Of a DNA stretch of 64,000 bases, positions 27,602-37,164 are shown one piece after another. This stretch comes from Gordonia sp. PDNC005. Its GTDB lineage: Bacteria; Actinomycetota; Actinomycetes; Mycobacteriales; Mycobacteriaceae. Below the pieces are notes generated by a model. The model searched no databases, was not told the DNA's origin, and saw nothing but the letters and a program-made list of their open reading frames with translations. A program made the position numbers and the translations under genes. Position 1 is the stretch's first letter. The number at the start of each line of letters is the position of its first letter. The stretch spans positions 744,001 through 808,000 of the forward strand of contig NZ_CP070351.1 in assembly GCF_016919385.1 (NCBI RefSeq), in the 5' to 3' direction.

Positions 27602-28189
27602 TCAGGCGAGGCGGAGGATCGACACCGCAAAGTCGGCGTCGTCGCGCCAAGGTCTTACGTCCCACGTGGAGAGTCGGAGATCGAGGGTGAGACCTGCGGC
27701 GGCGACGGCGTCGTCGAAGGTGGCGATGCTCAGCTTGTCGGTGTGGAACCCGACCGCGATGAACCCGTCGTCGGTCAAGTGTGCCTTCAGGCGGCTGAGG
27801 ACCAGGGCTTCGGTGTCCGGCGCGACGAATGCGAGAACATTTCCGGCGCAGACGATCGCGTCGAACGCAGTCCCGAGGTCGAGCGTCGACAGGTCCTGGA
27901 CCCGCCAGTCGGGACCCGGATGGTCGGCGATCGCCGCGTCGATCAGGATCGGGTCCACATCCACGCCGACCACCTCATGGCCGACTCCGTGCAGGTAGCC
28001 GCCGACACGGCCGGGTCCGCAGCCCGCGTCGAGAATCCGAGAACCGCGGCCCACCATCGCGTCGATGAGGCGGGCCTCGCCGACGAGGTCCGCGCCGTCG
28101 GCTGCCATTGTGCGGAATCGGTCGACGTACCACTCGCTGTGTCCGGGCTTGGTGTCGGTGATCCAGCGGGGCGGGGGAGGGGTGGTCAT
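27602..28189 (-). CDS. Class I SAM-dependent methyltransferase
   Basis: A 195-residue methyltransferase with motif I ILDAGCGPGRVGGYLHG (about residues 52-68), the acidic end of strand 2 in VVGVDVDPILID, and motif IV-like FDAIVCAGNVLAF (about 108-120). The N-terminal segment ITDTKPGHSEWYVDRFRTMA is typical of a common actinobacterial subfamily. The substrate is unknown. It is divergent from the L,D-transpeptidase gene with 93 bp between them. Confidence 0.88.
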   Translation of the reverse strand: MTTPPPPRWITDTKPGHSEWYVDRFRTMAADGADLVGEARLIDAMVGRGSRILDAGCGPGRVGGYLHGVGHEVVGVDVDPILIDAAIADHPGPDWRVQDLSTLDLGTAFDAIVCAGNVLAFVAPDTEALVLSRLKAHLTDDGFIAVGFHTDKLSIATFDDAVAAAGLTLDLRLSTWDVRPWRDDADFAVSILRLA

Positions 28190-28282
28190 GGCCTCGACGA
28201 TAGCTGCGCCGCTGTCGCATTGCGGAAAGGTGACGATGCTCTCCCGGGGTGGCGTATGCCCGGATGTCGCTGGCACACTGAG

Positions 28283-29179
28283 ATGATGCTGAAGTTACTG
28301 ATGAGGCGTGTGTGGCAATTGGGACTACTGGGGACGGCGGTTGTCGTTGCGCTGGTGGTCGGGACGGGATCGGCGTCCGCCGCGCCGACGGCCCCCGCTC
28401 CCACTCCCGGAACGTCGGACATCACGACGTTGATCGAAACCATTCTGAAGTCGTTGAACGTCCCCGGGCTGCCCGGTGGAACCACTCCGCAGGCCGCTGA
28501 CGCGACCAAGCAGATGGTTGTGGTCACCGCGCCGGTGGCGACGTCGCAGACCGCGACGTTGACCGCATTCGAGAAGGACGACGCGGGCGTCTGGAAGCCG
28601 GTCATCGGCCCGACGAAGGCGTGGCTCGGAGAGAAGGGCATGGGTAAGGCGCAGGACAACGTCTACCGCACACCGCAGGGCACTTTCCCGCTCGACCAGG
28701 CGTTCGGTCGCCAGGAGAACCCGGGCACCAAGATGCCGTACTTCAAGGCGGACACTCAGGACTGGTGGGATTCGGACCCGAAGTCGCCGACCTACAACAC
28801 CCACGTCCGCCAGGCGCAGAGCCCAGGCGGCGACAGCGAGAACCTCTACAACATGGGCCCCGTGTACGACTACGCGGTCAACGTCGCGCACAACCCGAAC
28901 CGCGTGCCGGGCGACGCGTCGGCGATCTTCCTGCACGTGAGCGACAATCAGCCGACGTGGGGCTGCATCGCGATCGAGCGCCAGAAGATGATCGACGTCC
29001 TCAAATGGCTCGACCCGGCGAAGAGCCCGAAGATCACGATCGGCGTGAACATCGACGCACCGAAGGACGCTCCGGCGCCTGAAGCCAGCCCGAACGGCGA
29101 CGTCATCGGCGGAGTCCTCGGCAACCTCGCCGCGCTCATCCCCGACACGTTGAAGGGGTTGATCCCCGCCACGAGTTGA
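28283..29179 (+). CDS. Secreted L,D-transpeptidase (YkuD-fold)
   Basis: A 298-residue exported protein. A signal peptide runs from the basic start MMLKLLMRRVWQLG through a hydrophobic core to about ASAAP (residue 34). The catalytic segment FLHVSDNQPTWGCIAIERQK (about residues 214-233) gives the His and Cys of the YkuD-type site. The family makes 3-3 crosslinks in peptidoglycan or ties proteins to it. The region 60-110 is strand-rich. Two ATG codons in tandem (28283, 28286) can serve as start. A strong hairpin follows. Confidence 0.8.
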   Translation: MMLKLLMRRVWQLGLLGTAVVVALVVGTGSASAAPTAPAPTPGTSDITTLIETILKSLNVPGLPGGTTPQAADATKQMVVVTAPVATSQTATLTAFEKDDAGVWKPVIGPTKAWLGEKGMGKAQDNVYRTPQGTFPLDQAFGRQENPGTKMPYFKADTQDWWDSDPKSPTYNTHVRQAQSPGGDSENLYNMGPVYDYAVNVAHNPNRVPGDASAIFLHVSDNQPTWGCIAIERQKMIDVLKWLDPAKSPKITIGVNIDAPKDAPAPEASPNGDVIGGVLGNLAALIPDTLKGLIPATS

Positions 29180-29224
29180 CGGCGGATTGCCGTCAGCGGA
29201 AACCCACACGAACCTTTCAGCGAG

Positions 29225-29259
29225 CCGAGGCCGTACGCGATACACGCGTGCGGCCTCGG
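29225..29259 (+). terminator. Hairpin after the L,D-transpeptidase gene
   Basis: CCGAGGCCG at 29225-29233 pairs with CGGCCTCGG at 29251-29259, with an inner ACGCG/CGCGT pairing. It lies 45 nt after the stop and just before the VOC gene. It has no long T-run, only ACTTAT. Confidence 0.65.
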
Positions 29260-29274
29260 ACTTATGGTGGGGAA

Positions 29275-29715
29275 ATGATCACAAACGTTTCGCTCACGAG
29301 CATCTGGGTCAAGAACATCGACGAGTCGAAGGCGTTCTACACCGACGTCCTCGGCTTCGACCTCCAAGAGGACATGACGATGGGCGACTTCCGGTGGTGC
29401 ACCGTGTCGCACCCCACGCAGCCGGAGCTGAGCATTCACCTCACCACTCCGAGCGCCCCGTTGCCCGACTACCTGATCTCGGCGATGGTCCGCGCGCAGG
29501 ACGAGGGCGGCCTCCCCGCGTTGGGACTGAACGTCGACGACTGCCGGGCCACCGTCGAAGAACTGAAGGGCAAAGGCGTGGAGTTTCTGCAGGATCCTGA
29601 AGAGCGCCCCTACGGCGTGGAGGCGATCATGCGAGACAACTCCGGAAACTGGCTGGTCCTCGTCGAGCCGCGCGAGTACACAGATGCTGACTTCGAGGGC
29701 GTCGACCTCGGCTAA
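29275..29715 (+). CDS. VOC-family (glyoxalase/bleomycin-resistance fold) protein
   Basis: A 146-residue protein with two beta-alpha-beta-beta-beta repeats: TSIWVKNIDESKAFYTDVLGF and LGLNVDDCRATVEELKGKGV, ending in EAIMRDNSGNWLVLVEP. The VOC fold binds a metal for glyoxalase, dioxygenase or drug-binding roles; a histidine in SIHLT and the glutamate in VLVEP are possible ligands. The substrate is unknown. It has a good TGGGGA site before the ATG. The stop overlaps the stop region of the convergent PIG-L gene by 4 nt. Confidence 0.85.
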   Translation: MITNVSLTSIWVKNIDESKAFYTDVLGFDLQEDMTMGDFRWCTVSHPTQPELSIHLTTPSAPLPDYLISAMVRAQDEGGLPALGLNVDDCRATVEELKGKGVEFLQDPEERPYGVEAIMRDNSGNWLVLVEPREYTDADFEGVDLG

Positions 29716-30377
29716 CGGGCTGCGCGCAGCAGTTCCAATCCTGTCGCGCGGGCTGCCGGGAAGCCGTCGATCGGGCCGGTCGACCGTTCGACCTGGGCCG
29801 CTGCCTGCTCGTCGACGGGCGTCGACGGGTCGAGCACTTCCAGATACACGCGGTGGCATTCGAGGGCGCGAGTCGCTGCGTCGGTGAACCCCTCGACGTC
29901 AACCGCGTGTGTTGCACCCGGGCCGTTGCAATACAGCGGACCCGGGCCGTCGTACGCGTCGACAACGGCCTGTGCGAATTCCATGTGATCACGCTGGTTG
30001 GGGAGGCCAGGACCCCATTCCGGACCGCCGTACAGGCTGATGACAACGTCTGGGTTGATCCGCGCCACGGTTTCGGCGACCTTCGCCCGGAGCTCGGCGG
30101 TGTTGAAGATCTCGCTGTCCGGGAAGCCCCAGAACTCCACCTCGTCGACGCCGACTACGGCCGCTGACGCGATCTGCTCACCTTCTCGGAGCGGGCCCGC
30201 CTCGGCTGGCGCCATCCCTTCGATGCCCTTCTCTCCGCTGGTCGCGAGGGCGTAGACCACCCGCTTGCCCTGCGACGTCCACCGCGCGACGGCGGCGGCA
30301 AGCCCGTACTCCGGATCGTCGGGGTGCGCGACGAGGACGAGGGCCGTGGACCAGTTCTCCGGGACTGTTTCGATCAT
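29712..30377 (-). CDS. PIG-L family deacetylase
   Basis: A 221-residue zinc hydrolase of the LmbE/PIG-L family, distantly related to Mca. The metal motif VAHPDDPEYG is at residues 17-26, and the distal histidine lies in NQRDHMEFAQAV (about residue 130). Compared with mca at 3290 it lacks the mycothiol-specific TGGERG segment, so a mycothiol role is not supported. Family members deacetylate N-acetylglucosaminyl or related substrates. It ends 4 nt inside the convergent VOC gene and lies 20 bp downstream of the response regulator gene on the same strand. Confidence 0.88.
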   Translation of the reverse strand: MIETVPENWSTALVLVAHPDDPEYGLAAAVARWTSQGKRVVYALATSGEKGIEGMAPAEAGPLREGEQIASAAVVGVDEVEFWGFPDSEIFNTAELRAKVAETVARINPDVVISLYGGPEWGPGLPNQRDHMEFAQAVVDAYDGPGPLYCNGPGATHAVDVEGFTDAATRALECHRVYLEVLDPSTPVDEQAAAQVERSTGPIDGFPAARATGLELLRAAR

Positions 30378-30397
30378 GGGCCCACCGTACGCCCGCG

Positions 30398-31027
30398 TCA
30401 GTCGATCAACCCGCGGTCTCGGGCCGCGGCGATCACCTTGGTGCGACTGTTGACGCCGAGCTTGTCGAAGATGTGGACGAGATGCGATTTCACGGTCGCC
30501 TCGGAGATGACCAGCCGACGGGCGATCTCCCGGTTGGTCCCGCCCGAGGCGAGCTGTTCGACGATCTGGAGTTCCCGACCGGTGAGCGCCGAGTCCGGGG
30601 ACGTGACGCGCGACAGCAGGCGGGCCGCGATCGCCGGACCGAGCACTGTTTCGCCTGCAGCGGCGGAGCGGATCGCAGCGGTCAGAACGTCGGGCGCGGC
30701 GTCCTTCAACAGATAGCCGACGGCGCCGGCGTCTACGGCGCGGACGATGTCGACGTCGGACTGATAGGTGGTCAAGATGAGGACGTTGGGCGGGTCGGCG
30801 AGCCCGCGGATCGACGCGGTCGCGTACACGCCGTCGGCCGTGGGGTCAGCGCCGTGCAGCCGAAGGTCCATGAGGACGACGTCGAGGAGGGTTCCGGTCG
30901 CGGTGTCGACAGCGTCGGCCGCAGTGCCGGCTTCGGCGACGACCGTGATGTCGGGGACCGGCCCGAGGACGGCCCGAAGTCCTGCGCGGACCACCGGGTG
31001 ATCGTCGACGATCATCACGCGGATCAT
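30398..31027 (-). CDS. NarL/LuxR-type response regulator
   Basis: A 209-residue regulator. The receiver domain (1-120) has the acidic pair in MIVDDHPVV, the phospho-acceptor aspartate in VVLMDLRLHG (about residue 54), ILTTYQSD and the lysine in YLLKDAAP. The LuxR HTH (about 145-205) reads LTGRELQIVEQLASGGTNRE and continues through the recognition helix SEATVKSHLVHIF. The start overlaps the kinase stop by 4 nt (ATGA). The pair is divergent from an ABC transporter operon, the probable target. Confidence 0.93.
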   Translation of the reverse strand: MIRVMIVDDHPVVRAGLRAVLGPVPDITVVAEAGTAADAVDTATGTLLDVVLMDLRLHGADPTADGVYATASIRGLADPPNVLILTTYQSDVDIVRAVDAGAVGYLLKDAAPDVLTAAIRSAAAGETVLGPAIAARLLSRVTSPDSALTGRELQIVEQLASGGTNREIARRLVISEATVKSHLVHIFDKLGVNSRTKVIAAARDRGLID

Positions 31028-32133
31028 GCGATCGATCCGATCGGAATCCGGGCGTGCACAGTTGTTCCTCCTCCCGGTGTGGCGTCGACGCTCACCTCAC
31101 CGTTGCATCGGGCCACGCGTGAGCGCATGGCCCGAAGCCCAAAACCTGAACCGCCCACACGAGTACCGATCCCGACCCCGTCGTCCACGACATCCACGTG
31201 GACTTCACCGGGCAGCCACGTCAACGTCAGCGCGGCGGACGTCGCTTCGGCGTGACGGCGGACGTTGAGGACAGCCTCCTGGACTGTCCGCAGGAGAGTG
31301 CGTTCGACGTCGTCGGACACCTCGATAGGTGTGCCGTGCTCGGCGAAGACGGCGGGCACACCCGCATCCGTCAGGACTGCGGCCTGTCGTGCCAAGGCTT
31401 CCGACAGCCCGCCTGCGGGTGCAGGACCGTCGATGCCGGAGAGGAATCGACGCGATTCGACCAGCGCGGCCTGCGCGGTGTTGAGCGCGGCGTCGGGCTG
31501 TCCGGCGCGCAGCAACATGATGATGCTCGCGAGATGCTGGCCGACGCCGTCGTGGATCTCGCCGCCGAGACGATCGCGTTCGGCCAGCACGCCTGCTTCT
31601 CGTTGCTGTGCCGCGAGTTCGTCCCGCGTGAGCACCAGCTCGTCGACCAGGCGGTCCCGCTCGGCGACCATGGCGGCGATTCGAGTGAATGCCTCGGTGA
31701 CGGCGACGGCCGTCGCGATGCCGATGGTCGGCCCGATGACGCCGCCGACCGTGAAGCCCTGCGTCACCCAGACACCCGCGACGGACACGATCGCGATCAC
31801 GACGGCCGCGGCGGCCGCGGCCGCGCGAGGAAGGAACCGCCAGCAGAGGATCGCCAGGACGAACGCCAACCACACGAAGTCGTCGGACGCCGCCACCAGG
31901 GCGATCCAGCCGGCAGTCAGCGTCAGCGACCACAGGCCGGCACGCTCGCGGTGACCGCGAGCCGACGCGACCGCACCCACGACGTACCACCCGGCGACCA
32001 GCGCGGCGAGCATCAACGGAACCGCGGGCTGCGGTCCGGTCGACGATTTCGCCACACCCACCGCGAGCAACGTCGTGAACAGGACGTGGCCGCCCCATTC
32101 GGCGTAGCGGTCGGTGGTGCGATCGTCGGTCAC
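31024..32133 (-). CDS. NarL-type sensor histidine kinase
   Basis: A 369-residue kinase. Five or six transmembrane helices fill residues 15-145, with little extracytoplasmic sequence, as in intramembrane-sensing kinases. HisKA_3 follows with the phospho-accepting His in LGGEIHDGVGQHLASI (about residue 192), and then the ATPase domain with N-box TVQEAVLNVRRHA (about 290) and G-box VDDGVGIG and GSGFGLRAM. The signal is unknown; next to an ABC exporter, such kinases often sense antimicrobial peptides or cell-envelope stress. Confidence 0.92.
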   Translation of the reverse strand: MTDDRTTDRYAEWGGHVLFTTLLAVGVAKSSTGPQPAVPLMLAALVAGWYVVGAVASARGHRERAGLWSLTLTAGWIALVAASDDFVWLAFVLAILCWRFLPRAAAAAAAVVIAIVSVAGVWVTQGFTVGGVIGPTIGIATAVAVTEAFTRIAAMVAERDRLVDELVLTRDELAAQQREAGVLAERDRLGGEIHDGVGQHLASIIMLLRAGQPDAALNTAQAALVESRRFLSGIDGPAPAGGLSEALARQAAVLTDAGVPAVFAEHGTPIEVSDDVERTLLRTVQEAVLNVRRHAEATSAALTLTWLPGEVHVDVVDDGVGIGTRVGGSGFGLRAMRSRVARCNGEVSVDATPGGGTTVHARIPIGSIA

Positions 32134-32272
32134 TCACTCAGTATCACCGGCGGACAAGGCCCACTTCGACCAGTGCACCTTTTGATGGATGCGAAGACGA
32201 CCCGTGCGGGCGATGCGCAGTGGCGCCGTTCGACGCGAGGCTGGAGGGACCACTGAACGACAGGAGAGAGAC

Positions 32273-33232
32273 GTGTACATCGGATGGCGCGAGATCCGCG
32301 ACGCCAGAGGACGATTCACACTGATCACGGGTGTGATCGCGGTGTTGACGTTGATGGTGGTGATGCTGTCGTCACTCGCCGCCGGGCTCGACGACGAATC
32401 GACGTCCGCCGTCCGCGCACTGCCAGGCGACGTGCGAACGCAGACCGCAGCCGACGGCGCGGCGTCGTCGCTCACCGACAGTCGAGTCGTCCCGACCGCA
32501 GGTGTCCCGGCACTCGGTGTCGCGACCACGCGCATCACCGCGGGGGAGCGAGCAGCGGCCGTGTCGGCGTTCGGCTTCTCCGACGTCGACACCGTCACCG
32601 TCGACCCGACCACGGCATCAGCGCTCGGTCTCACAACGGGATCGACTGCGACCATCGGAAGCACCCCCGTCCGCATCGACACGATCGCCGTCGTCGGCAA
32701 ATACGCGCACACCCCAGTGCTGAGGATGCCGCTGAGCCTCTGGCAGGAGGCGACCGGACGCGACGCCGCATCGGCCCTGCTCACTGACCGGTACATACCC
32801 GGAACAGTGAGGACTGCGCACCGTGATCTGCCGTCACTCGTCCCCGGCTACAGTTCTGAACACTCGTCGCTGTTGCTGATCCAGGCCCTGCTTGTGGGCG
32901 TCTCGGCGATCGTCGTCGGCGGCTTCTTCGCAGTCTGGACCGGTCAGCGAGTGCGCGCGCTCGCGGTGGTCCGAGCGATGGGTGCGAGTCGTCGCTACCT
33001 GCTGCGGGACGGGCTCGGCCAAGCTGCTGCGGTGCTCGGAGTCGGGCTCGTCGTCGGACTCTCGGTGGGATCGCTCGGCGCATGGATCGCATCGTCGACG
33101 GTTCCGATCGCCGTCGACCTGACGGCCACCGCCGGTCTTGTCGCGGGCATGGCGGTGCTCGGCATGGCTGGCGCGGGACTTGCCCTCAGACCGCTGGTCC
33201 GTGTGGATCCCCTCATCGCACTCAACCGATAG
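32273..33232 (+). CDS. ABC transporter permease (FtsX/MacB-like)
   Basis: A 319-residue permease with one N-terminal transmembrane helix (about 18-38), an extracytoplasmic domain of about 160 residues and three C-terminal helices of FtsX type (about 205-310). The cytoplasmic loop ALAVVRAMGASRRYLLRDGL is the classical FtsX coupling segment. It starts at GTG (MYIGWREI) behind AGGAGAGAG. It is followed at 11 bp by its ATPase gene. It is probably mechanotransmission or peptide export rather than nutrient uptake, as no binding protein is present. Confidence 0.9.
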   Translation: MYIGWREIRDARGRFTLITGVIAVLTLMVVMLSSLAAGLDDESTSAVRALPGDVRTQTAADGAASSLTDSRVVPTAGVPALGVATTRITAGERAAAVSAFGFSDVDTVTVDPTTASALGLTTGSTATIGSTPVRIDTIAVVGKYAHTPVLRMPLSLWQEATGRDAASALLTDRYIPGTVRTAHRDLPSLVPGYSSEHSSLLLIQALLVGVSAIVVGGFFAVWTGQRVRALAVVRAMGASRRYLLRDGLGQAAAVLGVGLVVGLSVGSLGAWIASSTVPIAVDLTATAGLVAGMAVLGMAGAGLALRPLVRVDPLIALNR

Positions 33233-33243
33233 GAGAGAGACGG

Positions 33244-33924
33244 ATGTCCCTCGAAATCACCGATGTCACCCTCACCTACCCGGACGGCGACGGGGCGCGT
33301 CTCACCGCCGTGGACGACGTCTCGCTGACCGTTCCGCGCGGCCGCCTCGTCGGACTCACCGGGCCGTCCGGATGCGGGAAGTCGAGCATTCTCTCGGTCG
33401 CCGGAACCCTCGTCGCGCCCGACCGCGGCCGGGTCGTCGTGGACGGGGTCGACGTGACCGACCTGACCGAAGAACAACGCGCGGAAGTGCGTCGCACCAG
33501 AATCGGCTTCGTCTTCCAGCACGACAACTTGCTGCCCGATCTGACAGCGCTCGAACAGGTACTTCTGCCAGTGCACATCGCGGGCGGTCGGCCCGCGGCC
33601 GCGAAGTCACGTGCTCGTGAACTGCTGGCCGACGTCGGTCTGGCTGACGCGGTGGACCGTCGGCCGCATCAACTGTCGGGCGGCATGAGGCAGCGGGTGA
33701 ACATCGCACGAGCCCTCATCGGCGACCCCGGACTGGTGCTCGCCGACGAGCCGACGTCAGCCCTCGACTCGCACCGGGCGGCGGAGACCATGGCCCTGTT
33801 GACCGGCCTCGTTCGAGAACGAGGCATCGCCGCACTGCTCGTCACCCACGATCACCGCGCACTCGACGACGCCGACGACGTTCTCGTGATGCTCGACGGG
33901 CAATTGGATCCGCTGAAAGTCTGA
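33244..33924 (+). CDS. ABC transporter ATP-binding protein (MacB/LolD-like)
   Basis: A 226-residue ATPase with Walker A GPSGCGKSS (about residues 40-48), the Q-loop in FVFQHDNLLPDLTALEQ, signature LSGGMRQRVNIARAL (about 143-157), Walker B LVLADEPTSALD and the H-loop LLVTHDHRAL. It pairs with the upstream FtsX-like permease. The start ATG has GAGAGACGG before it. A bidirectional terminator follows the stop by 2 nt. Confidence 0.94.
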   Translation: MSLEITDVTLTYPDGDGARLTAVDDVSLTVPRGRLVGLTGPSGCGKSSILSVAGTLVAPDRGRVVVDGVDVTDLTEEQRAEVRRTRIGFVFQHDNLLPDLTALEQVLLPVHIAGGRPAAAKSRARELLADVGLADAVDRRPHQLSGGMRQRVNIARALIGDPGLVLADEPTSALDSHRAAETMALLTGLVRERGIAALLVTHDHRALDDADDVLVMLDGQLDPLKV

Positions 33925-33926
33925 AC

Positions 33927-33963
33927 ACAAGGCAGGCCCCGCCGGTGGCGGGGCCTGCCTTGT
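33927..33963. terminator. Bidirectional terminator between ABC ATPase and glpX
   Basis: A perfect 17-bp stem: ACAAGGCAGGCCCCGCC (33927-33943) and its complement (33947-33963) with a 3-nt loop GGT. It separates two convergent genes and ends in TTGT on the plus strand. Confidence 0.92.
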
Positions 33964-33975
33964 CGTGCTGGAGAA

Positions 33976-34965
33976 CTACAGGTCGATGCGCGCGAACTCG
34001 CGGAGCTTCGACGTCTGGTGGACGGCCTCGACGGTGCGGACCGTGCCAGACTTGCTGCGCATGACGAGCGAGCGGGTGGTCGCGCCGTTCGGGCGGTAGG
34101 TGACGCCGCGGAGCATGTCGCCATTGGTCACGCCGGTGGCGCAGAAGAAGGAGTTCTCGCCGCTGACGAGGATCTCGTTGGTGAGGACTCGATCAAGGTC
34201 GTGACCTGCGTCGATTGCCTTCTGGCGCTCGGCCTCGTCCTTCGGCCACAGCTTGCCCTGGATCTCGCCGCCCATGCACTTCATGGCGACGGCACTGATG
34301 ATGCCTTCGGGAGTGCCGCCGATGCCCATCAGCATGTCGACGGTCGAGTAGTCGCCTGCGGCGGCGATCGCGCCCGCGACGTCACCGTCGGAGATCAGGC
34401 GGATCTTGGCGCCGGCCTCGCGGATCTCGGAGATCAGCTCGGCGTGACGCGGGCGGTCGAGGACGACGACGGTCAGGTCGGCGACATCGATGCCCTTGGC
34501 TGCGGCGACGGAGTTGATGTTCCACTCGACCGACTGGTCGATGTCGATGGCGCCCTTGGCGGCCGGGCCGACGGCGATCTTGTTCATGTAGAACACTGCG
34601 GACGGATCGAACATGGTGCCGCGCTCGGAGACCGCGATCACGGCGATCGAGTTGGGGCGGCCTTCGGCCATGAGAGTGGTGCCGTCGATCGGGTCGACGG
34701 CGACGTCGACCTCGGGGCCTTCGCCGTTGCCGACGACCTCGCCGTTGTACAGCATCGGGGCTTCGTCCTTCTCGCCCTCGCCGATGACGACGGTGCCGCG
34801 CATCGAAACCGTCGAGAGGAGTTCACGCATCGCGTCGACAGCCGCGCCGTCGCCGCTGTTCTTGTCGCCGCGTCCAACCCAGCGGCCTGCAGCGAGTGCT
34901 GCCGCCTCGGTGACTCGAACGAGTTCCATCGCGAGATTACGATCGGGTGCTTCCTTCGACGACAT
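33976..34965 (-). CDS. glpX: Class II fructose-1,6-bisphosphatase
   Basis: A 329-residue GlpX that dephosphorylates fructose 1,6-bisphosphate in gluconeogenesis. The lithium-sensitive phosphatase motif [12 protein letters not shown] (about residues 91-102) is present with [15 protein letters not shown] before it, and GIGGTPEGI later. In M. tuberculosis the homologue (Rv1099c) is essential for growth on gluconeogenic carbon. The start ATG follows AGTGGAGTC. It is divergent from the DUF4245 gene with 109 bp between. Confidence 0.96.
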   Translation of the reverse strand: MSSKEAPDRNLAMELVRVTEAAALAAGRWVGRGDKNSGDGAAVDAMRELLSTVSMRGTVVIGEGEKDEAPMLYNGEVVGNGEGPEVDVAVDPIDGTTLMAEGRPNSIAVIAVSERGTMFDPSAVFYMNKIAVGPAAKGAIDIDQSVEWNINSVAAAKGIDVADLTVVVLDRPRHAELISEIREAGAKIRLISDGDVAGAIAAAGDYSTVDMLMGIGGTPEGIISAVAMKCMGGEIQGKLWPKDEAERQKAIDAGHDLDRVLTNEILVSGENSFFCATGVTNGDMLRGVTYRPNGATTRSLVMRSKSGTVRTVEAVHQTSKLREFARIDL

Positions 34966-35074
34966 GTGACTCCACTCCTAGGCACCAATGCACAACACAG
35001 ACGCTCCAATTCTTTCATGGCCGCGACGGACCCGGGAAGCGTGGGTGCACGAGAGTCCGTGGATAATGGCTGGC

Positions 35075-35656
35075 ATGGCCGATAAACCCCGAATCCTGCA
35101 GGACGGCAGGGACATGATGTGGTCCCTCATCCCGCTCGCTGTTCTCGTGTTGATCGTCGCGGGTGTCGCGGGCAGCTGCAGCTGGGGATTCGGCAGCGAT
35201 GCCAACGACAAGAAGGTCCCGTACTTCGACGTCTCCGACGGCCTGCTCGCCGACGCGTCGACGATGCACTTCCCGATCCGGGATCCGAAGGTGCCCGCCG
35301 ACTGGCAGCCCAACTCGGGATCAACACAGAACGTCGAGACGACATTGTCGAGCAACGTCGGATGGATCACCGGGGCGGGCGCGTACGTGCAGCTCACCCA
35401 GACCGACGCCACCGAAGAGCCGCTTCTCCGTCAGCTCCTGGGCGACGAGGCGTCCGGCACGGGTACGCGAGAGATCGGCGGCCGCACCTGGGTCACCTAC
35501 GAGAACGCCGACCACAAGAAGGCGTGGATCTCCGACTTCGGCGACGTCCGCATCGCAGTCAAGGGCTCCGGCAAGGACGAGTCGCTGGAAGCGCTCGCCG
35601 TAGGCGTCGCCGCCGCGCAGCCGATCGTCTCCACGCGACCCAAGCCGACGGGATAA
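35075..35656 (+). CDS. DUF4245 membrane-anchored protein
   Basis: A 193-residue protein with one N-terminal transmembrane helix (MMWSLIPLAVLVLIVAGVAG, about residues 14-33) followed by an extracytoplasmic domain of about 155 residues. It matches DUF4245, found beside glpX in mycobacteria (Rv1100c-like). The stretch FDVSDGLLADASTMHFPIRD is typical. The function is unknown. I prefer ATG at 35075 (MADKPRILQDGRDM); an ATG at 35066 adds three residues. Confidence 0.83.
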   Translation: MADKPRILQDGRDMMWSLIPLAVLVLIVAGVAGSCSWGFGSDANDKKVPYFDVSDGLLADASTMHFPIRDPKVPADWQPNSGSTQNVETTLSSNVGWITGAGAYVQLTQTDATEEPLLRQLLGDEASGTGTREIGGRTWVTYENADHKKAWISDFGDVRIAVKGSGKDESLEALAVGVAAAQPIVSTRPKPTG

Positions 35657-35694
35657 CCTGCTCTGCGCCGTGCTCGACCGGACTCCTCCACCGC

Positions 35695-35720
35695 GCGTTG
35701 ATCGCTCCGCTCGCTCAACG
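35695..35720. repeat. Remnant of the GCTCGCTCAA palindromic repeat
   Basis: CGTTGA and TCAACG arms flank CGCTCCGCTCGC, sharing the CGCTCCGCTCGCTCAA core with the repeat copy at 10231-10247. It lies in the 75-bp gap between the convergent DUF4245 and xseB genes and could also act as a weak terminator. Confidence 0.55.
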
Positions 35721-35731
35721 AGCGCGAGGCG

Positions 35732-35950
35732 CTAGTCGTCGTCGCCGGCGTTGAGGGCCTCTTCGATGCGGGCGCGGGCGCCTTCGAGGTGGGCCGTGCA
35801 GCGGGTCGCGAGGGCCTCGCCGCGCTCCCAGAGGGCAAGTGACTCGTCGAGTCCGAGACCGCCGTGTTCCAGGGCGGCGACGACCTGCGACAGTTCGTCG
35901 CGGGCGTCCTCGTAGGAGAGTTCCTCCACCGGGATCGGGGTATCGGTCAT
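35732..35950 (-). CDS. xseB: Exodeoxyribonuclease VII small subunit
   Basis: A 72-residue XseB with the conserved motif [21 protein letters not shown] (about residues 10-29, key residues E, Y, L) and [14 protein letters not shown]. Several copies bind XseA to form a nuclease that trims single-stranded DNA. It overlaps xseA by 4 nt (ATGA). It ends in an acidic GDDD tail. Confidence 0.95.
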   Translation of the reverse strand: MTDTPIPVEELSYEDARDELSQVVAALEHGGLGLDESLALWERGEALATRCTAHLEGARARIEEALNAGDDD

Positions 35951-37164
35951 GAGCGTTCTCCTTCGATGGTCGCGTGGACGGACCCGTCGGCCACCCGGAT
36001 GCGCACCTGCGCGCCGTCGGGCAGGTCGTCGACGGTCGCCACCGCATGCGGTTGAGCGGTGTCGGTGCGCTGGACGACCGCGTAGCCGCGAGCGAGAGTC
36101 TGAGACGGACCGAGGGTGGCGAGACGGGCCGCGAACTGCGCGTGCCGATGCTCTTCGACGGTCACCAGATGCCGGATGCTGCGCCGGATGTCGACGACGG
36201 CCGAATCGACCTTGTCCTGCCTGCCGTCGATCATCGTCAGCGGTCGGGCGAGGACCGGCCTGGCGCGCAGTCCGTCGAGAACACGCTGTTCCCGGTGCAC
36301 CCAGTTGCGGAGCGCGTGGGCGCTGCGTTCACGCAGCACGGCGATCGCCCGGAGTTCGGCAGTCACATCGGGGACCACACGTTTCGCGGCGTCCGTCGGA
36401 GTGGCGGCGCGGACATCGGCGACGAGGTCGAGCAGGGGAGTGTCCGGTTCGTGGCCGATCGCACTGACGACTGGTGTCTGACAGTCGGCGACGGCGCGCA
36501 GCAGCGTCTCGTCGGAGAAGGGGAGCAGGTCTTCGACACTTCCGCCGCCGCGAGCGATGATGATCACCTGGACGCGGGGATCTGCGTCGAGTTCGGCGAG
36601 TTGAGCGATGATCGCGGGGACGGCGGTCGGTCCCTGGACCGGAGTGTCGCGGACGTCGAATCGGACCGACGACCACCGTTCCTCGGAGACGGCGACCACG
36701 TCGCGCTGAGCGGCGCTCGCTCGGCCGCTGATCAAGCCGATCGTGTGCGGCAGGAACGGCAGGGGGCGTTTGCGTCGTGCGTCGAACAGGCCCTCCGCGG
36801 CGAGCAGGGCCTTGATCCGCTCGATGCGGGCGAGCAGTTCACCGATGCCGACCGGGCGGATGTCGGTGATTCGGAGTGACAGGGTGCCGCGTCCGGCGTA
36901 GTAGCTCGGCCGACCGCAGACCACGACGCGAGCCCCGTCCGTCAGTGGGACGGGGCTGCGGCGCAACAGGTTCGGATCACACGTGACTGAGATGGACATG
37001 TCGGCGGCCGGGTCACGGAGCGTCAAGAACGCCGTGCGGGTCCCGGGCCGGGAGTTGATCTGCGTCAACTGCCCCTCTACCCACACCTGGCCGAGCTTGT
37101 GGACCCACTCGCCGATCTTGAAGCTCAGCGTGCGTACCGGCCACGGCTCTTCGGGCGAGGTCAC
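35947..37164 (-). CDS. xseA: Exodeoxyribonuclease VII large subunit
   Basis: A 405-residue XseA. The N-terminal OB fold (about 20-110) contains [20 protein letters not shown]; the catalytic domain has [34 protein letters not shown] (about 203-221) and [21 protein letters not shown]. It degrades single-stranded DNA into oligonucleotides with XseB. It overlaps the upstream lipid-droplet gene and the downstream xseB gene by 4 nt each, so three proteins are made from one coupled message. Confidence 0.95.
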   Translation of the reverse strand: MTSPEEPWPVRTLSFKIGEWVHKLGQVWVEGQLTQINSRPGTRTAFLTLRDPAADMSISVTCDPNLLRRSPVPLTDGARVVVCGRPSYYAGRGTLSLRITDIRPVGIGELLARIERIKALLAAEGLFDARRKRPLPFLPHTIGLISGRASAAQRDVVAVSEERWSSVRFDVRDTPVQGPTAVPAIIAQLAELDADPRVQVIIIARGGGSVEDLLPFSDETLLRAVADCQTPVVSAIGHEPDTPLLDLVADVRAATPTDAAKRVVPDVTAELRAIAVLRERSAHALRNWVHREQRVLDGLRARPVLARPLTMIDGRQDKVDSAVVDIRRSIRHLVTVEEHRHAQFAARLATLGPSQTLARGYAVVQRTDTAQPHAVATVDDLPDGAQVRIRVADGSVHATIEGERS

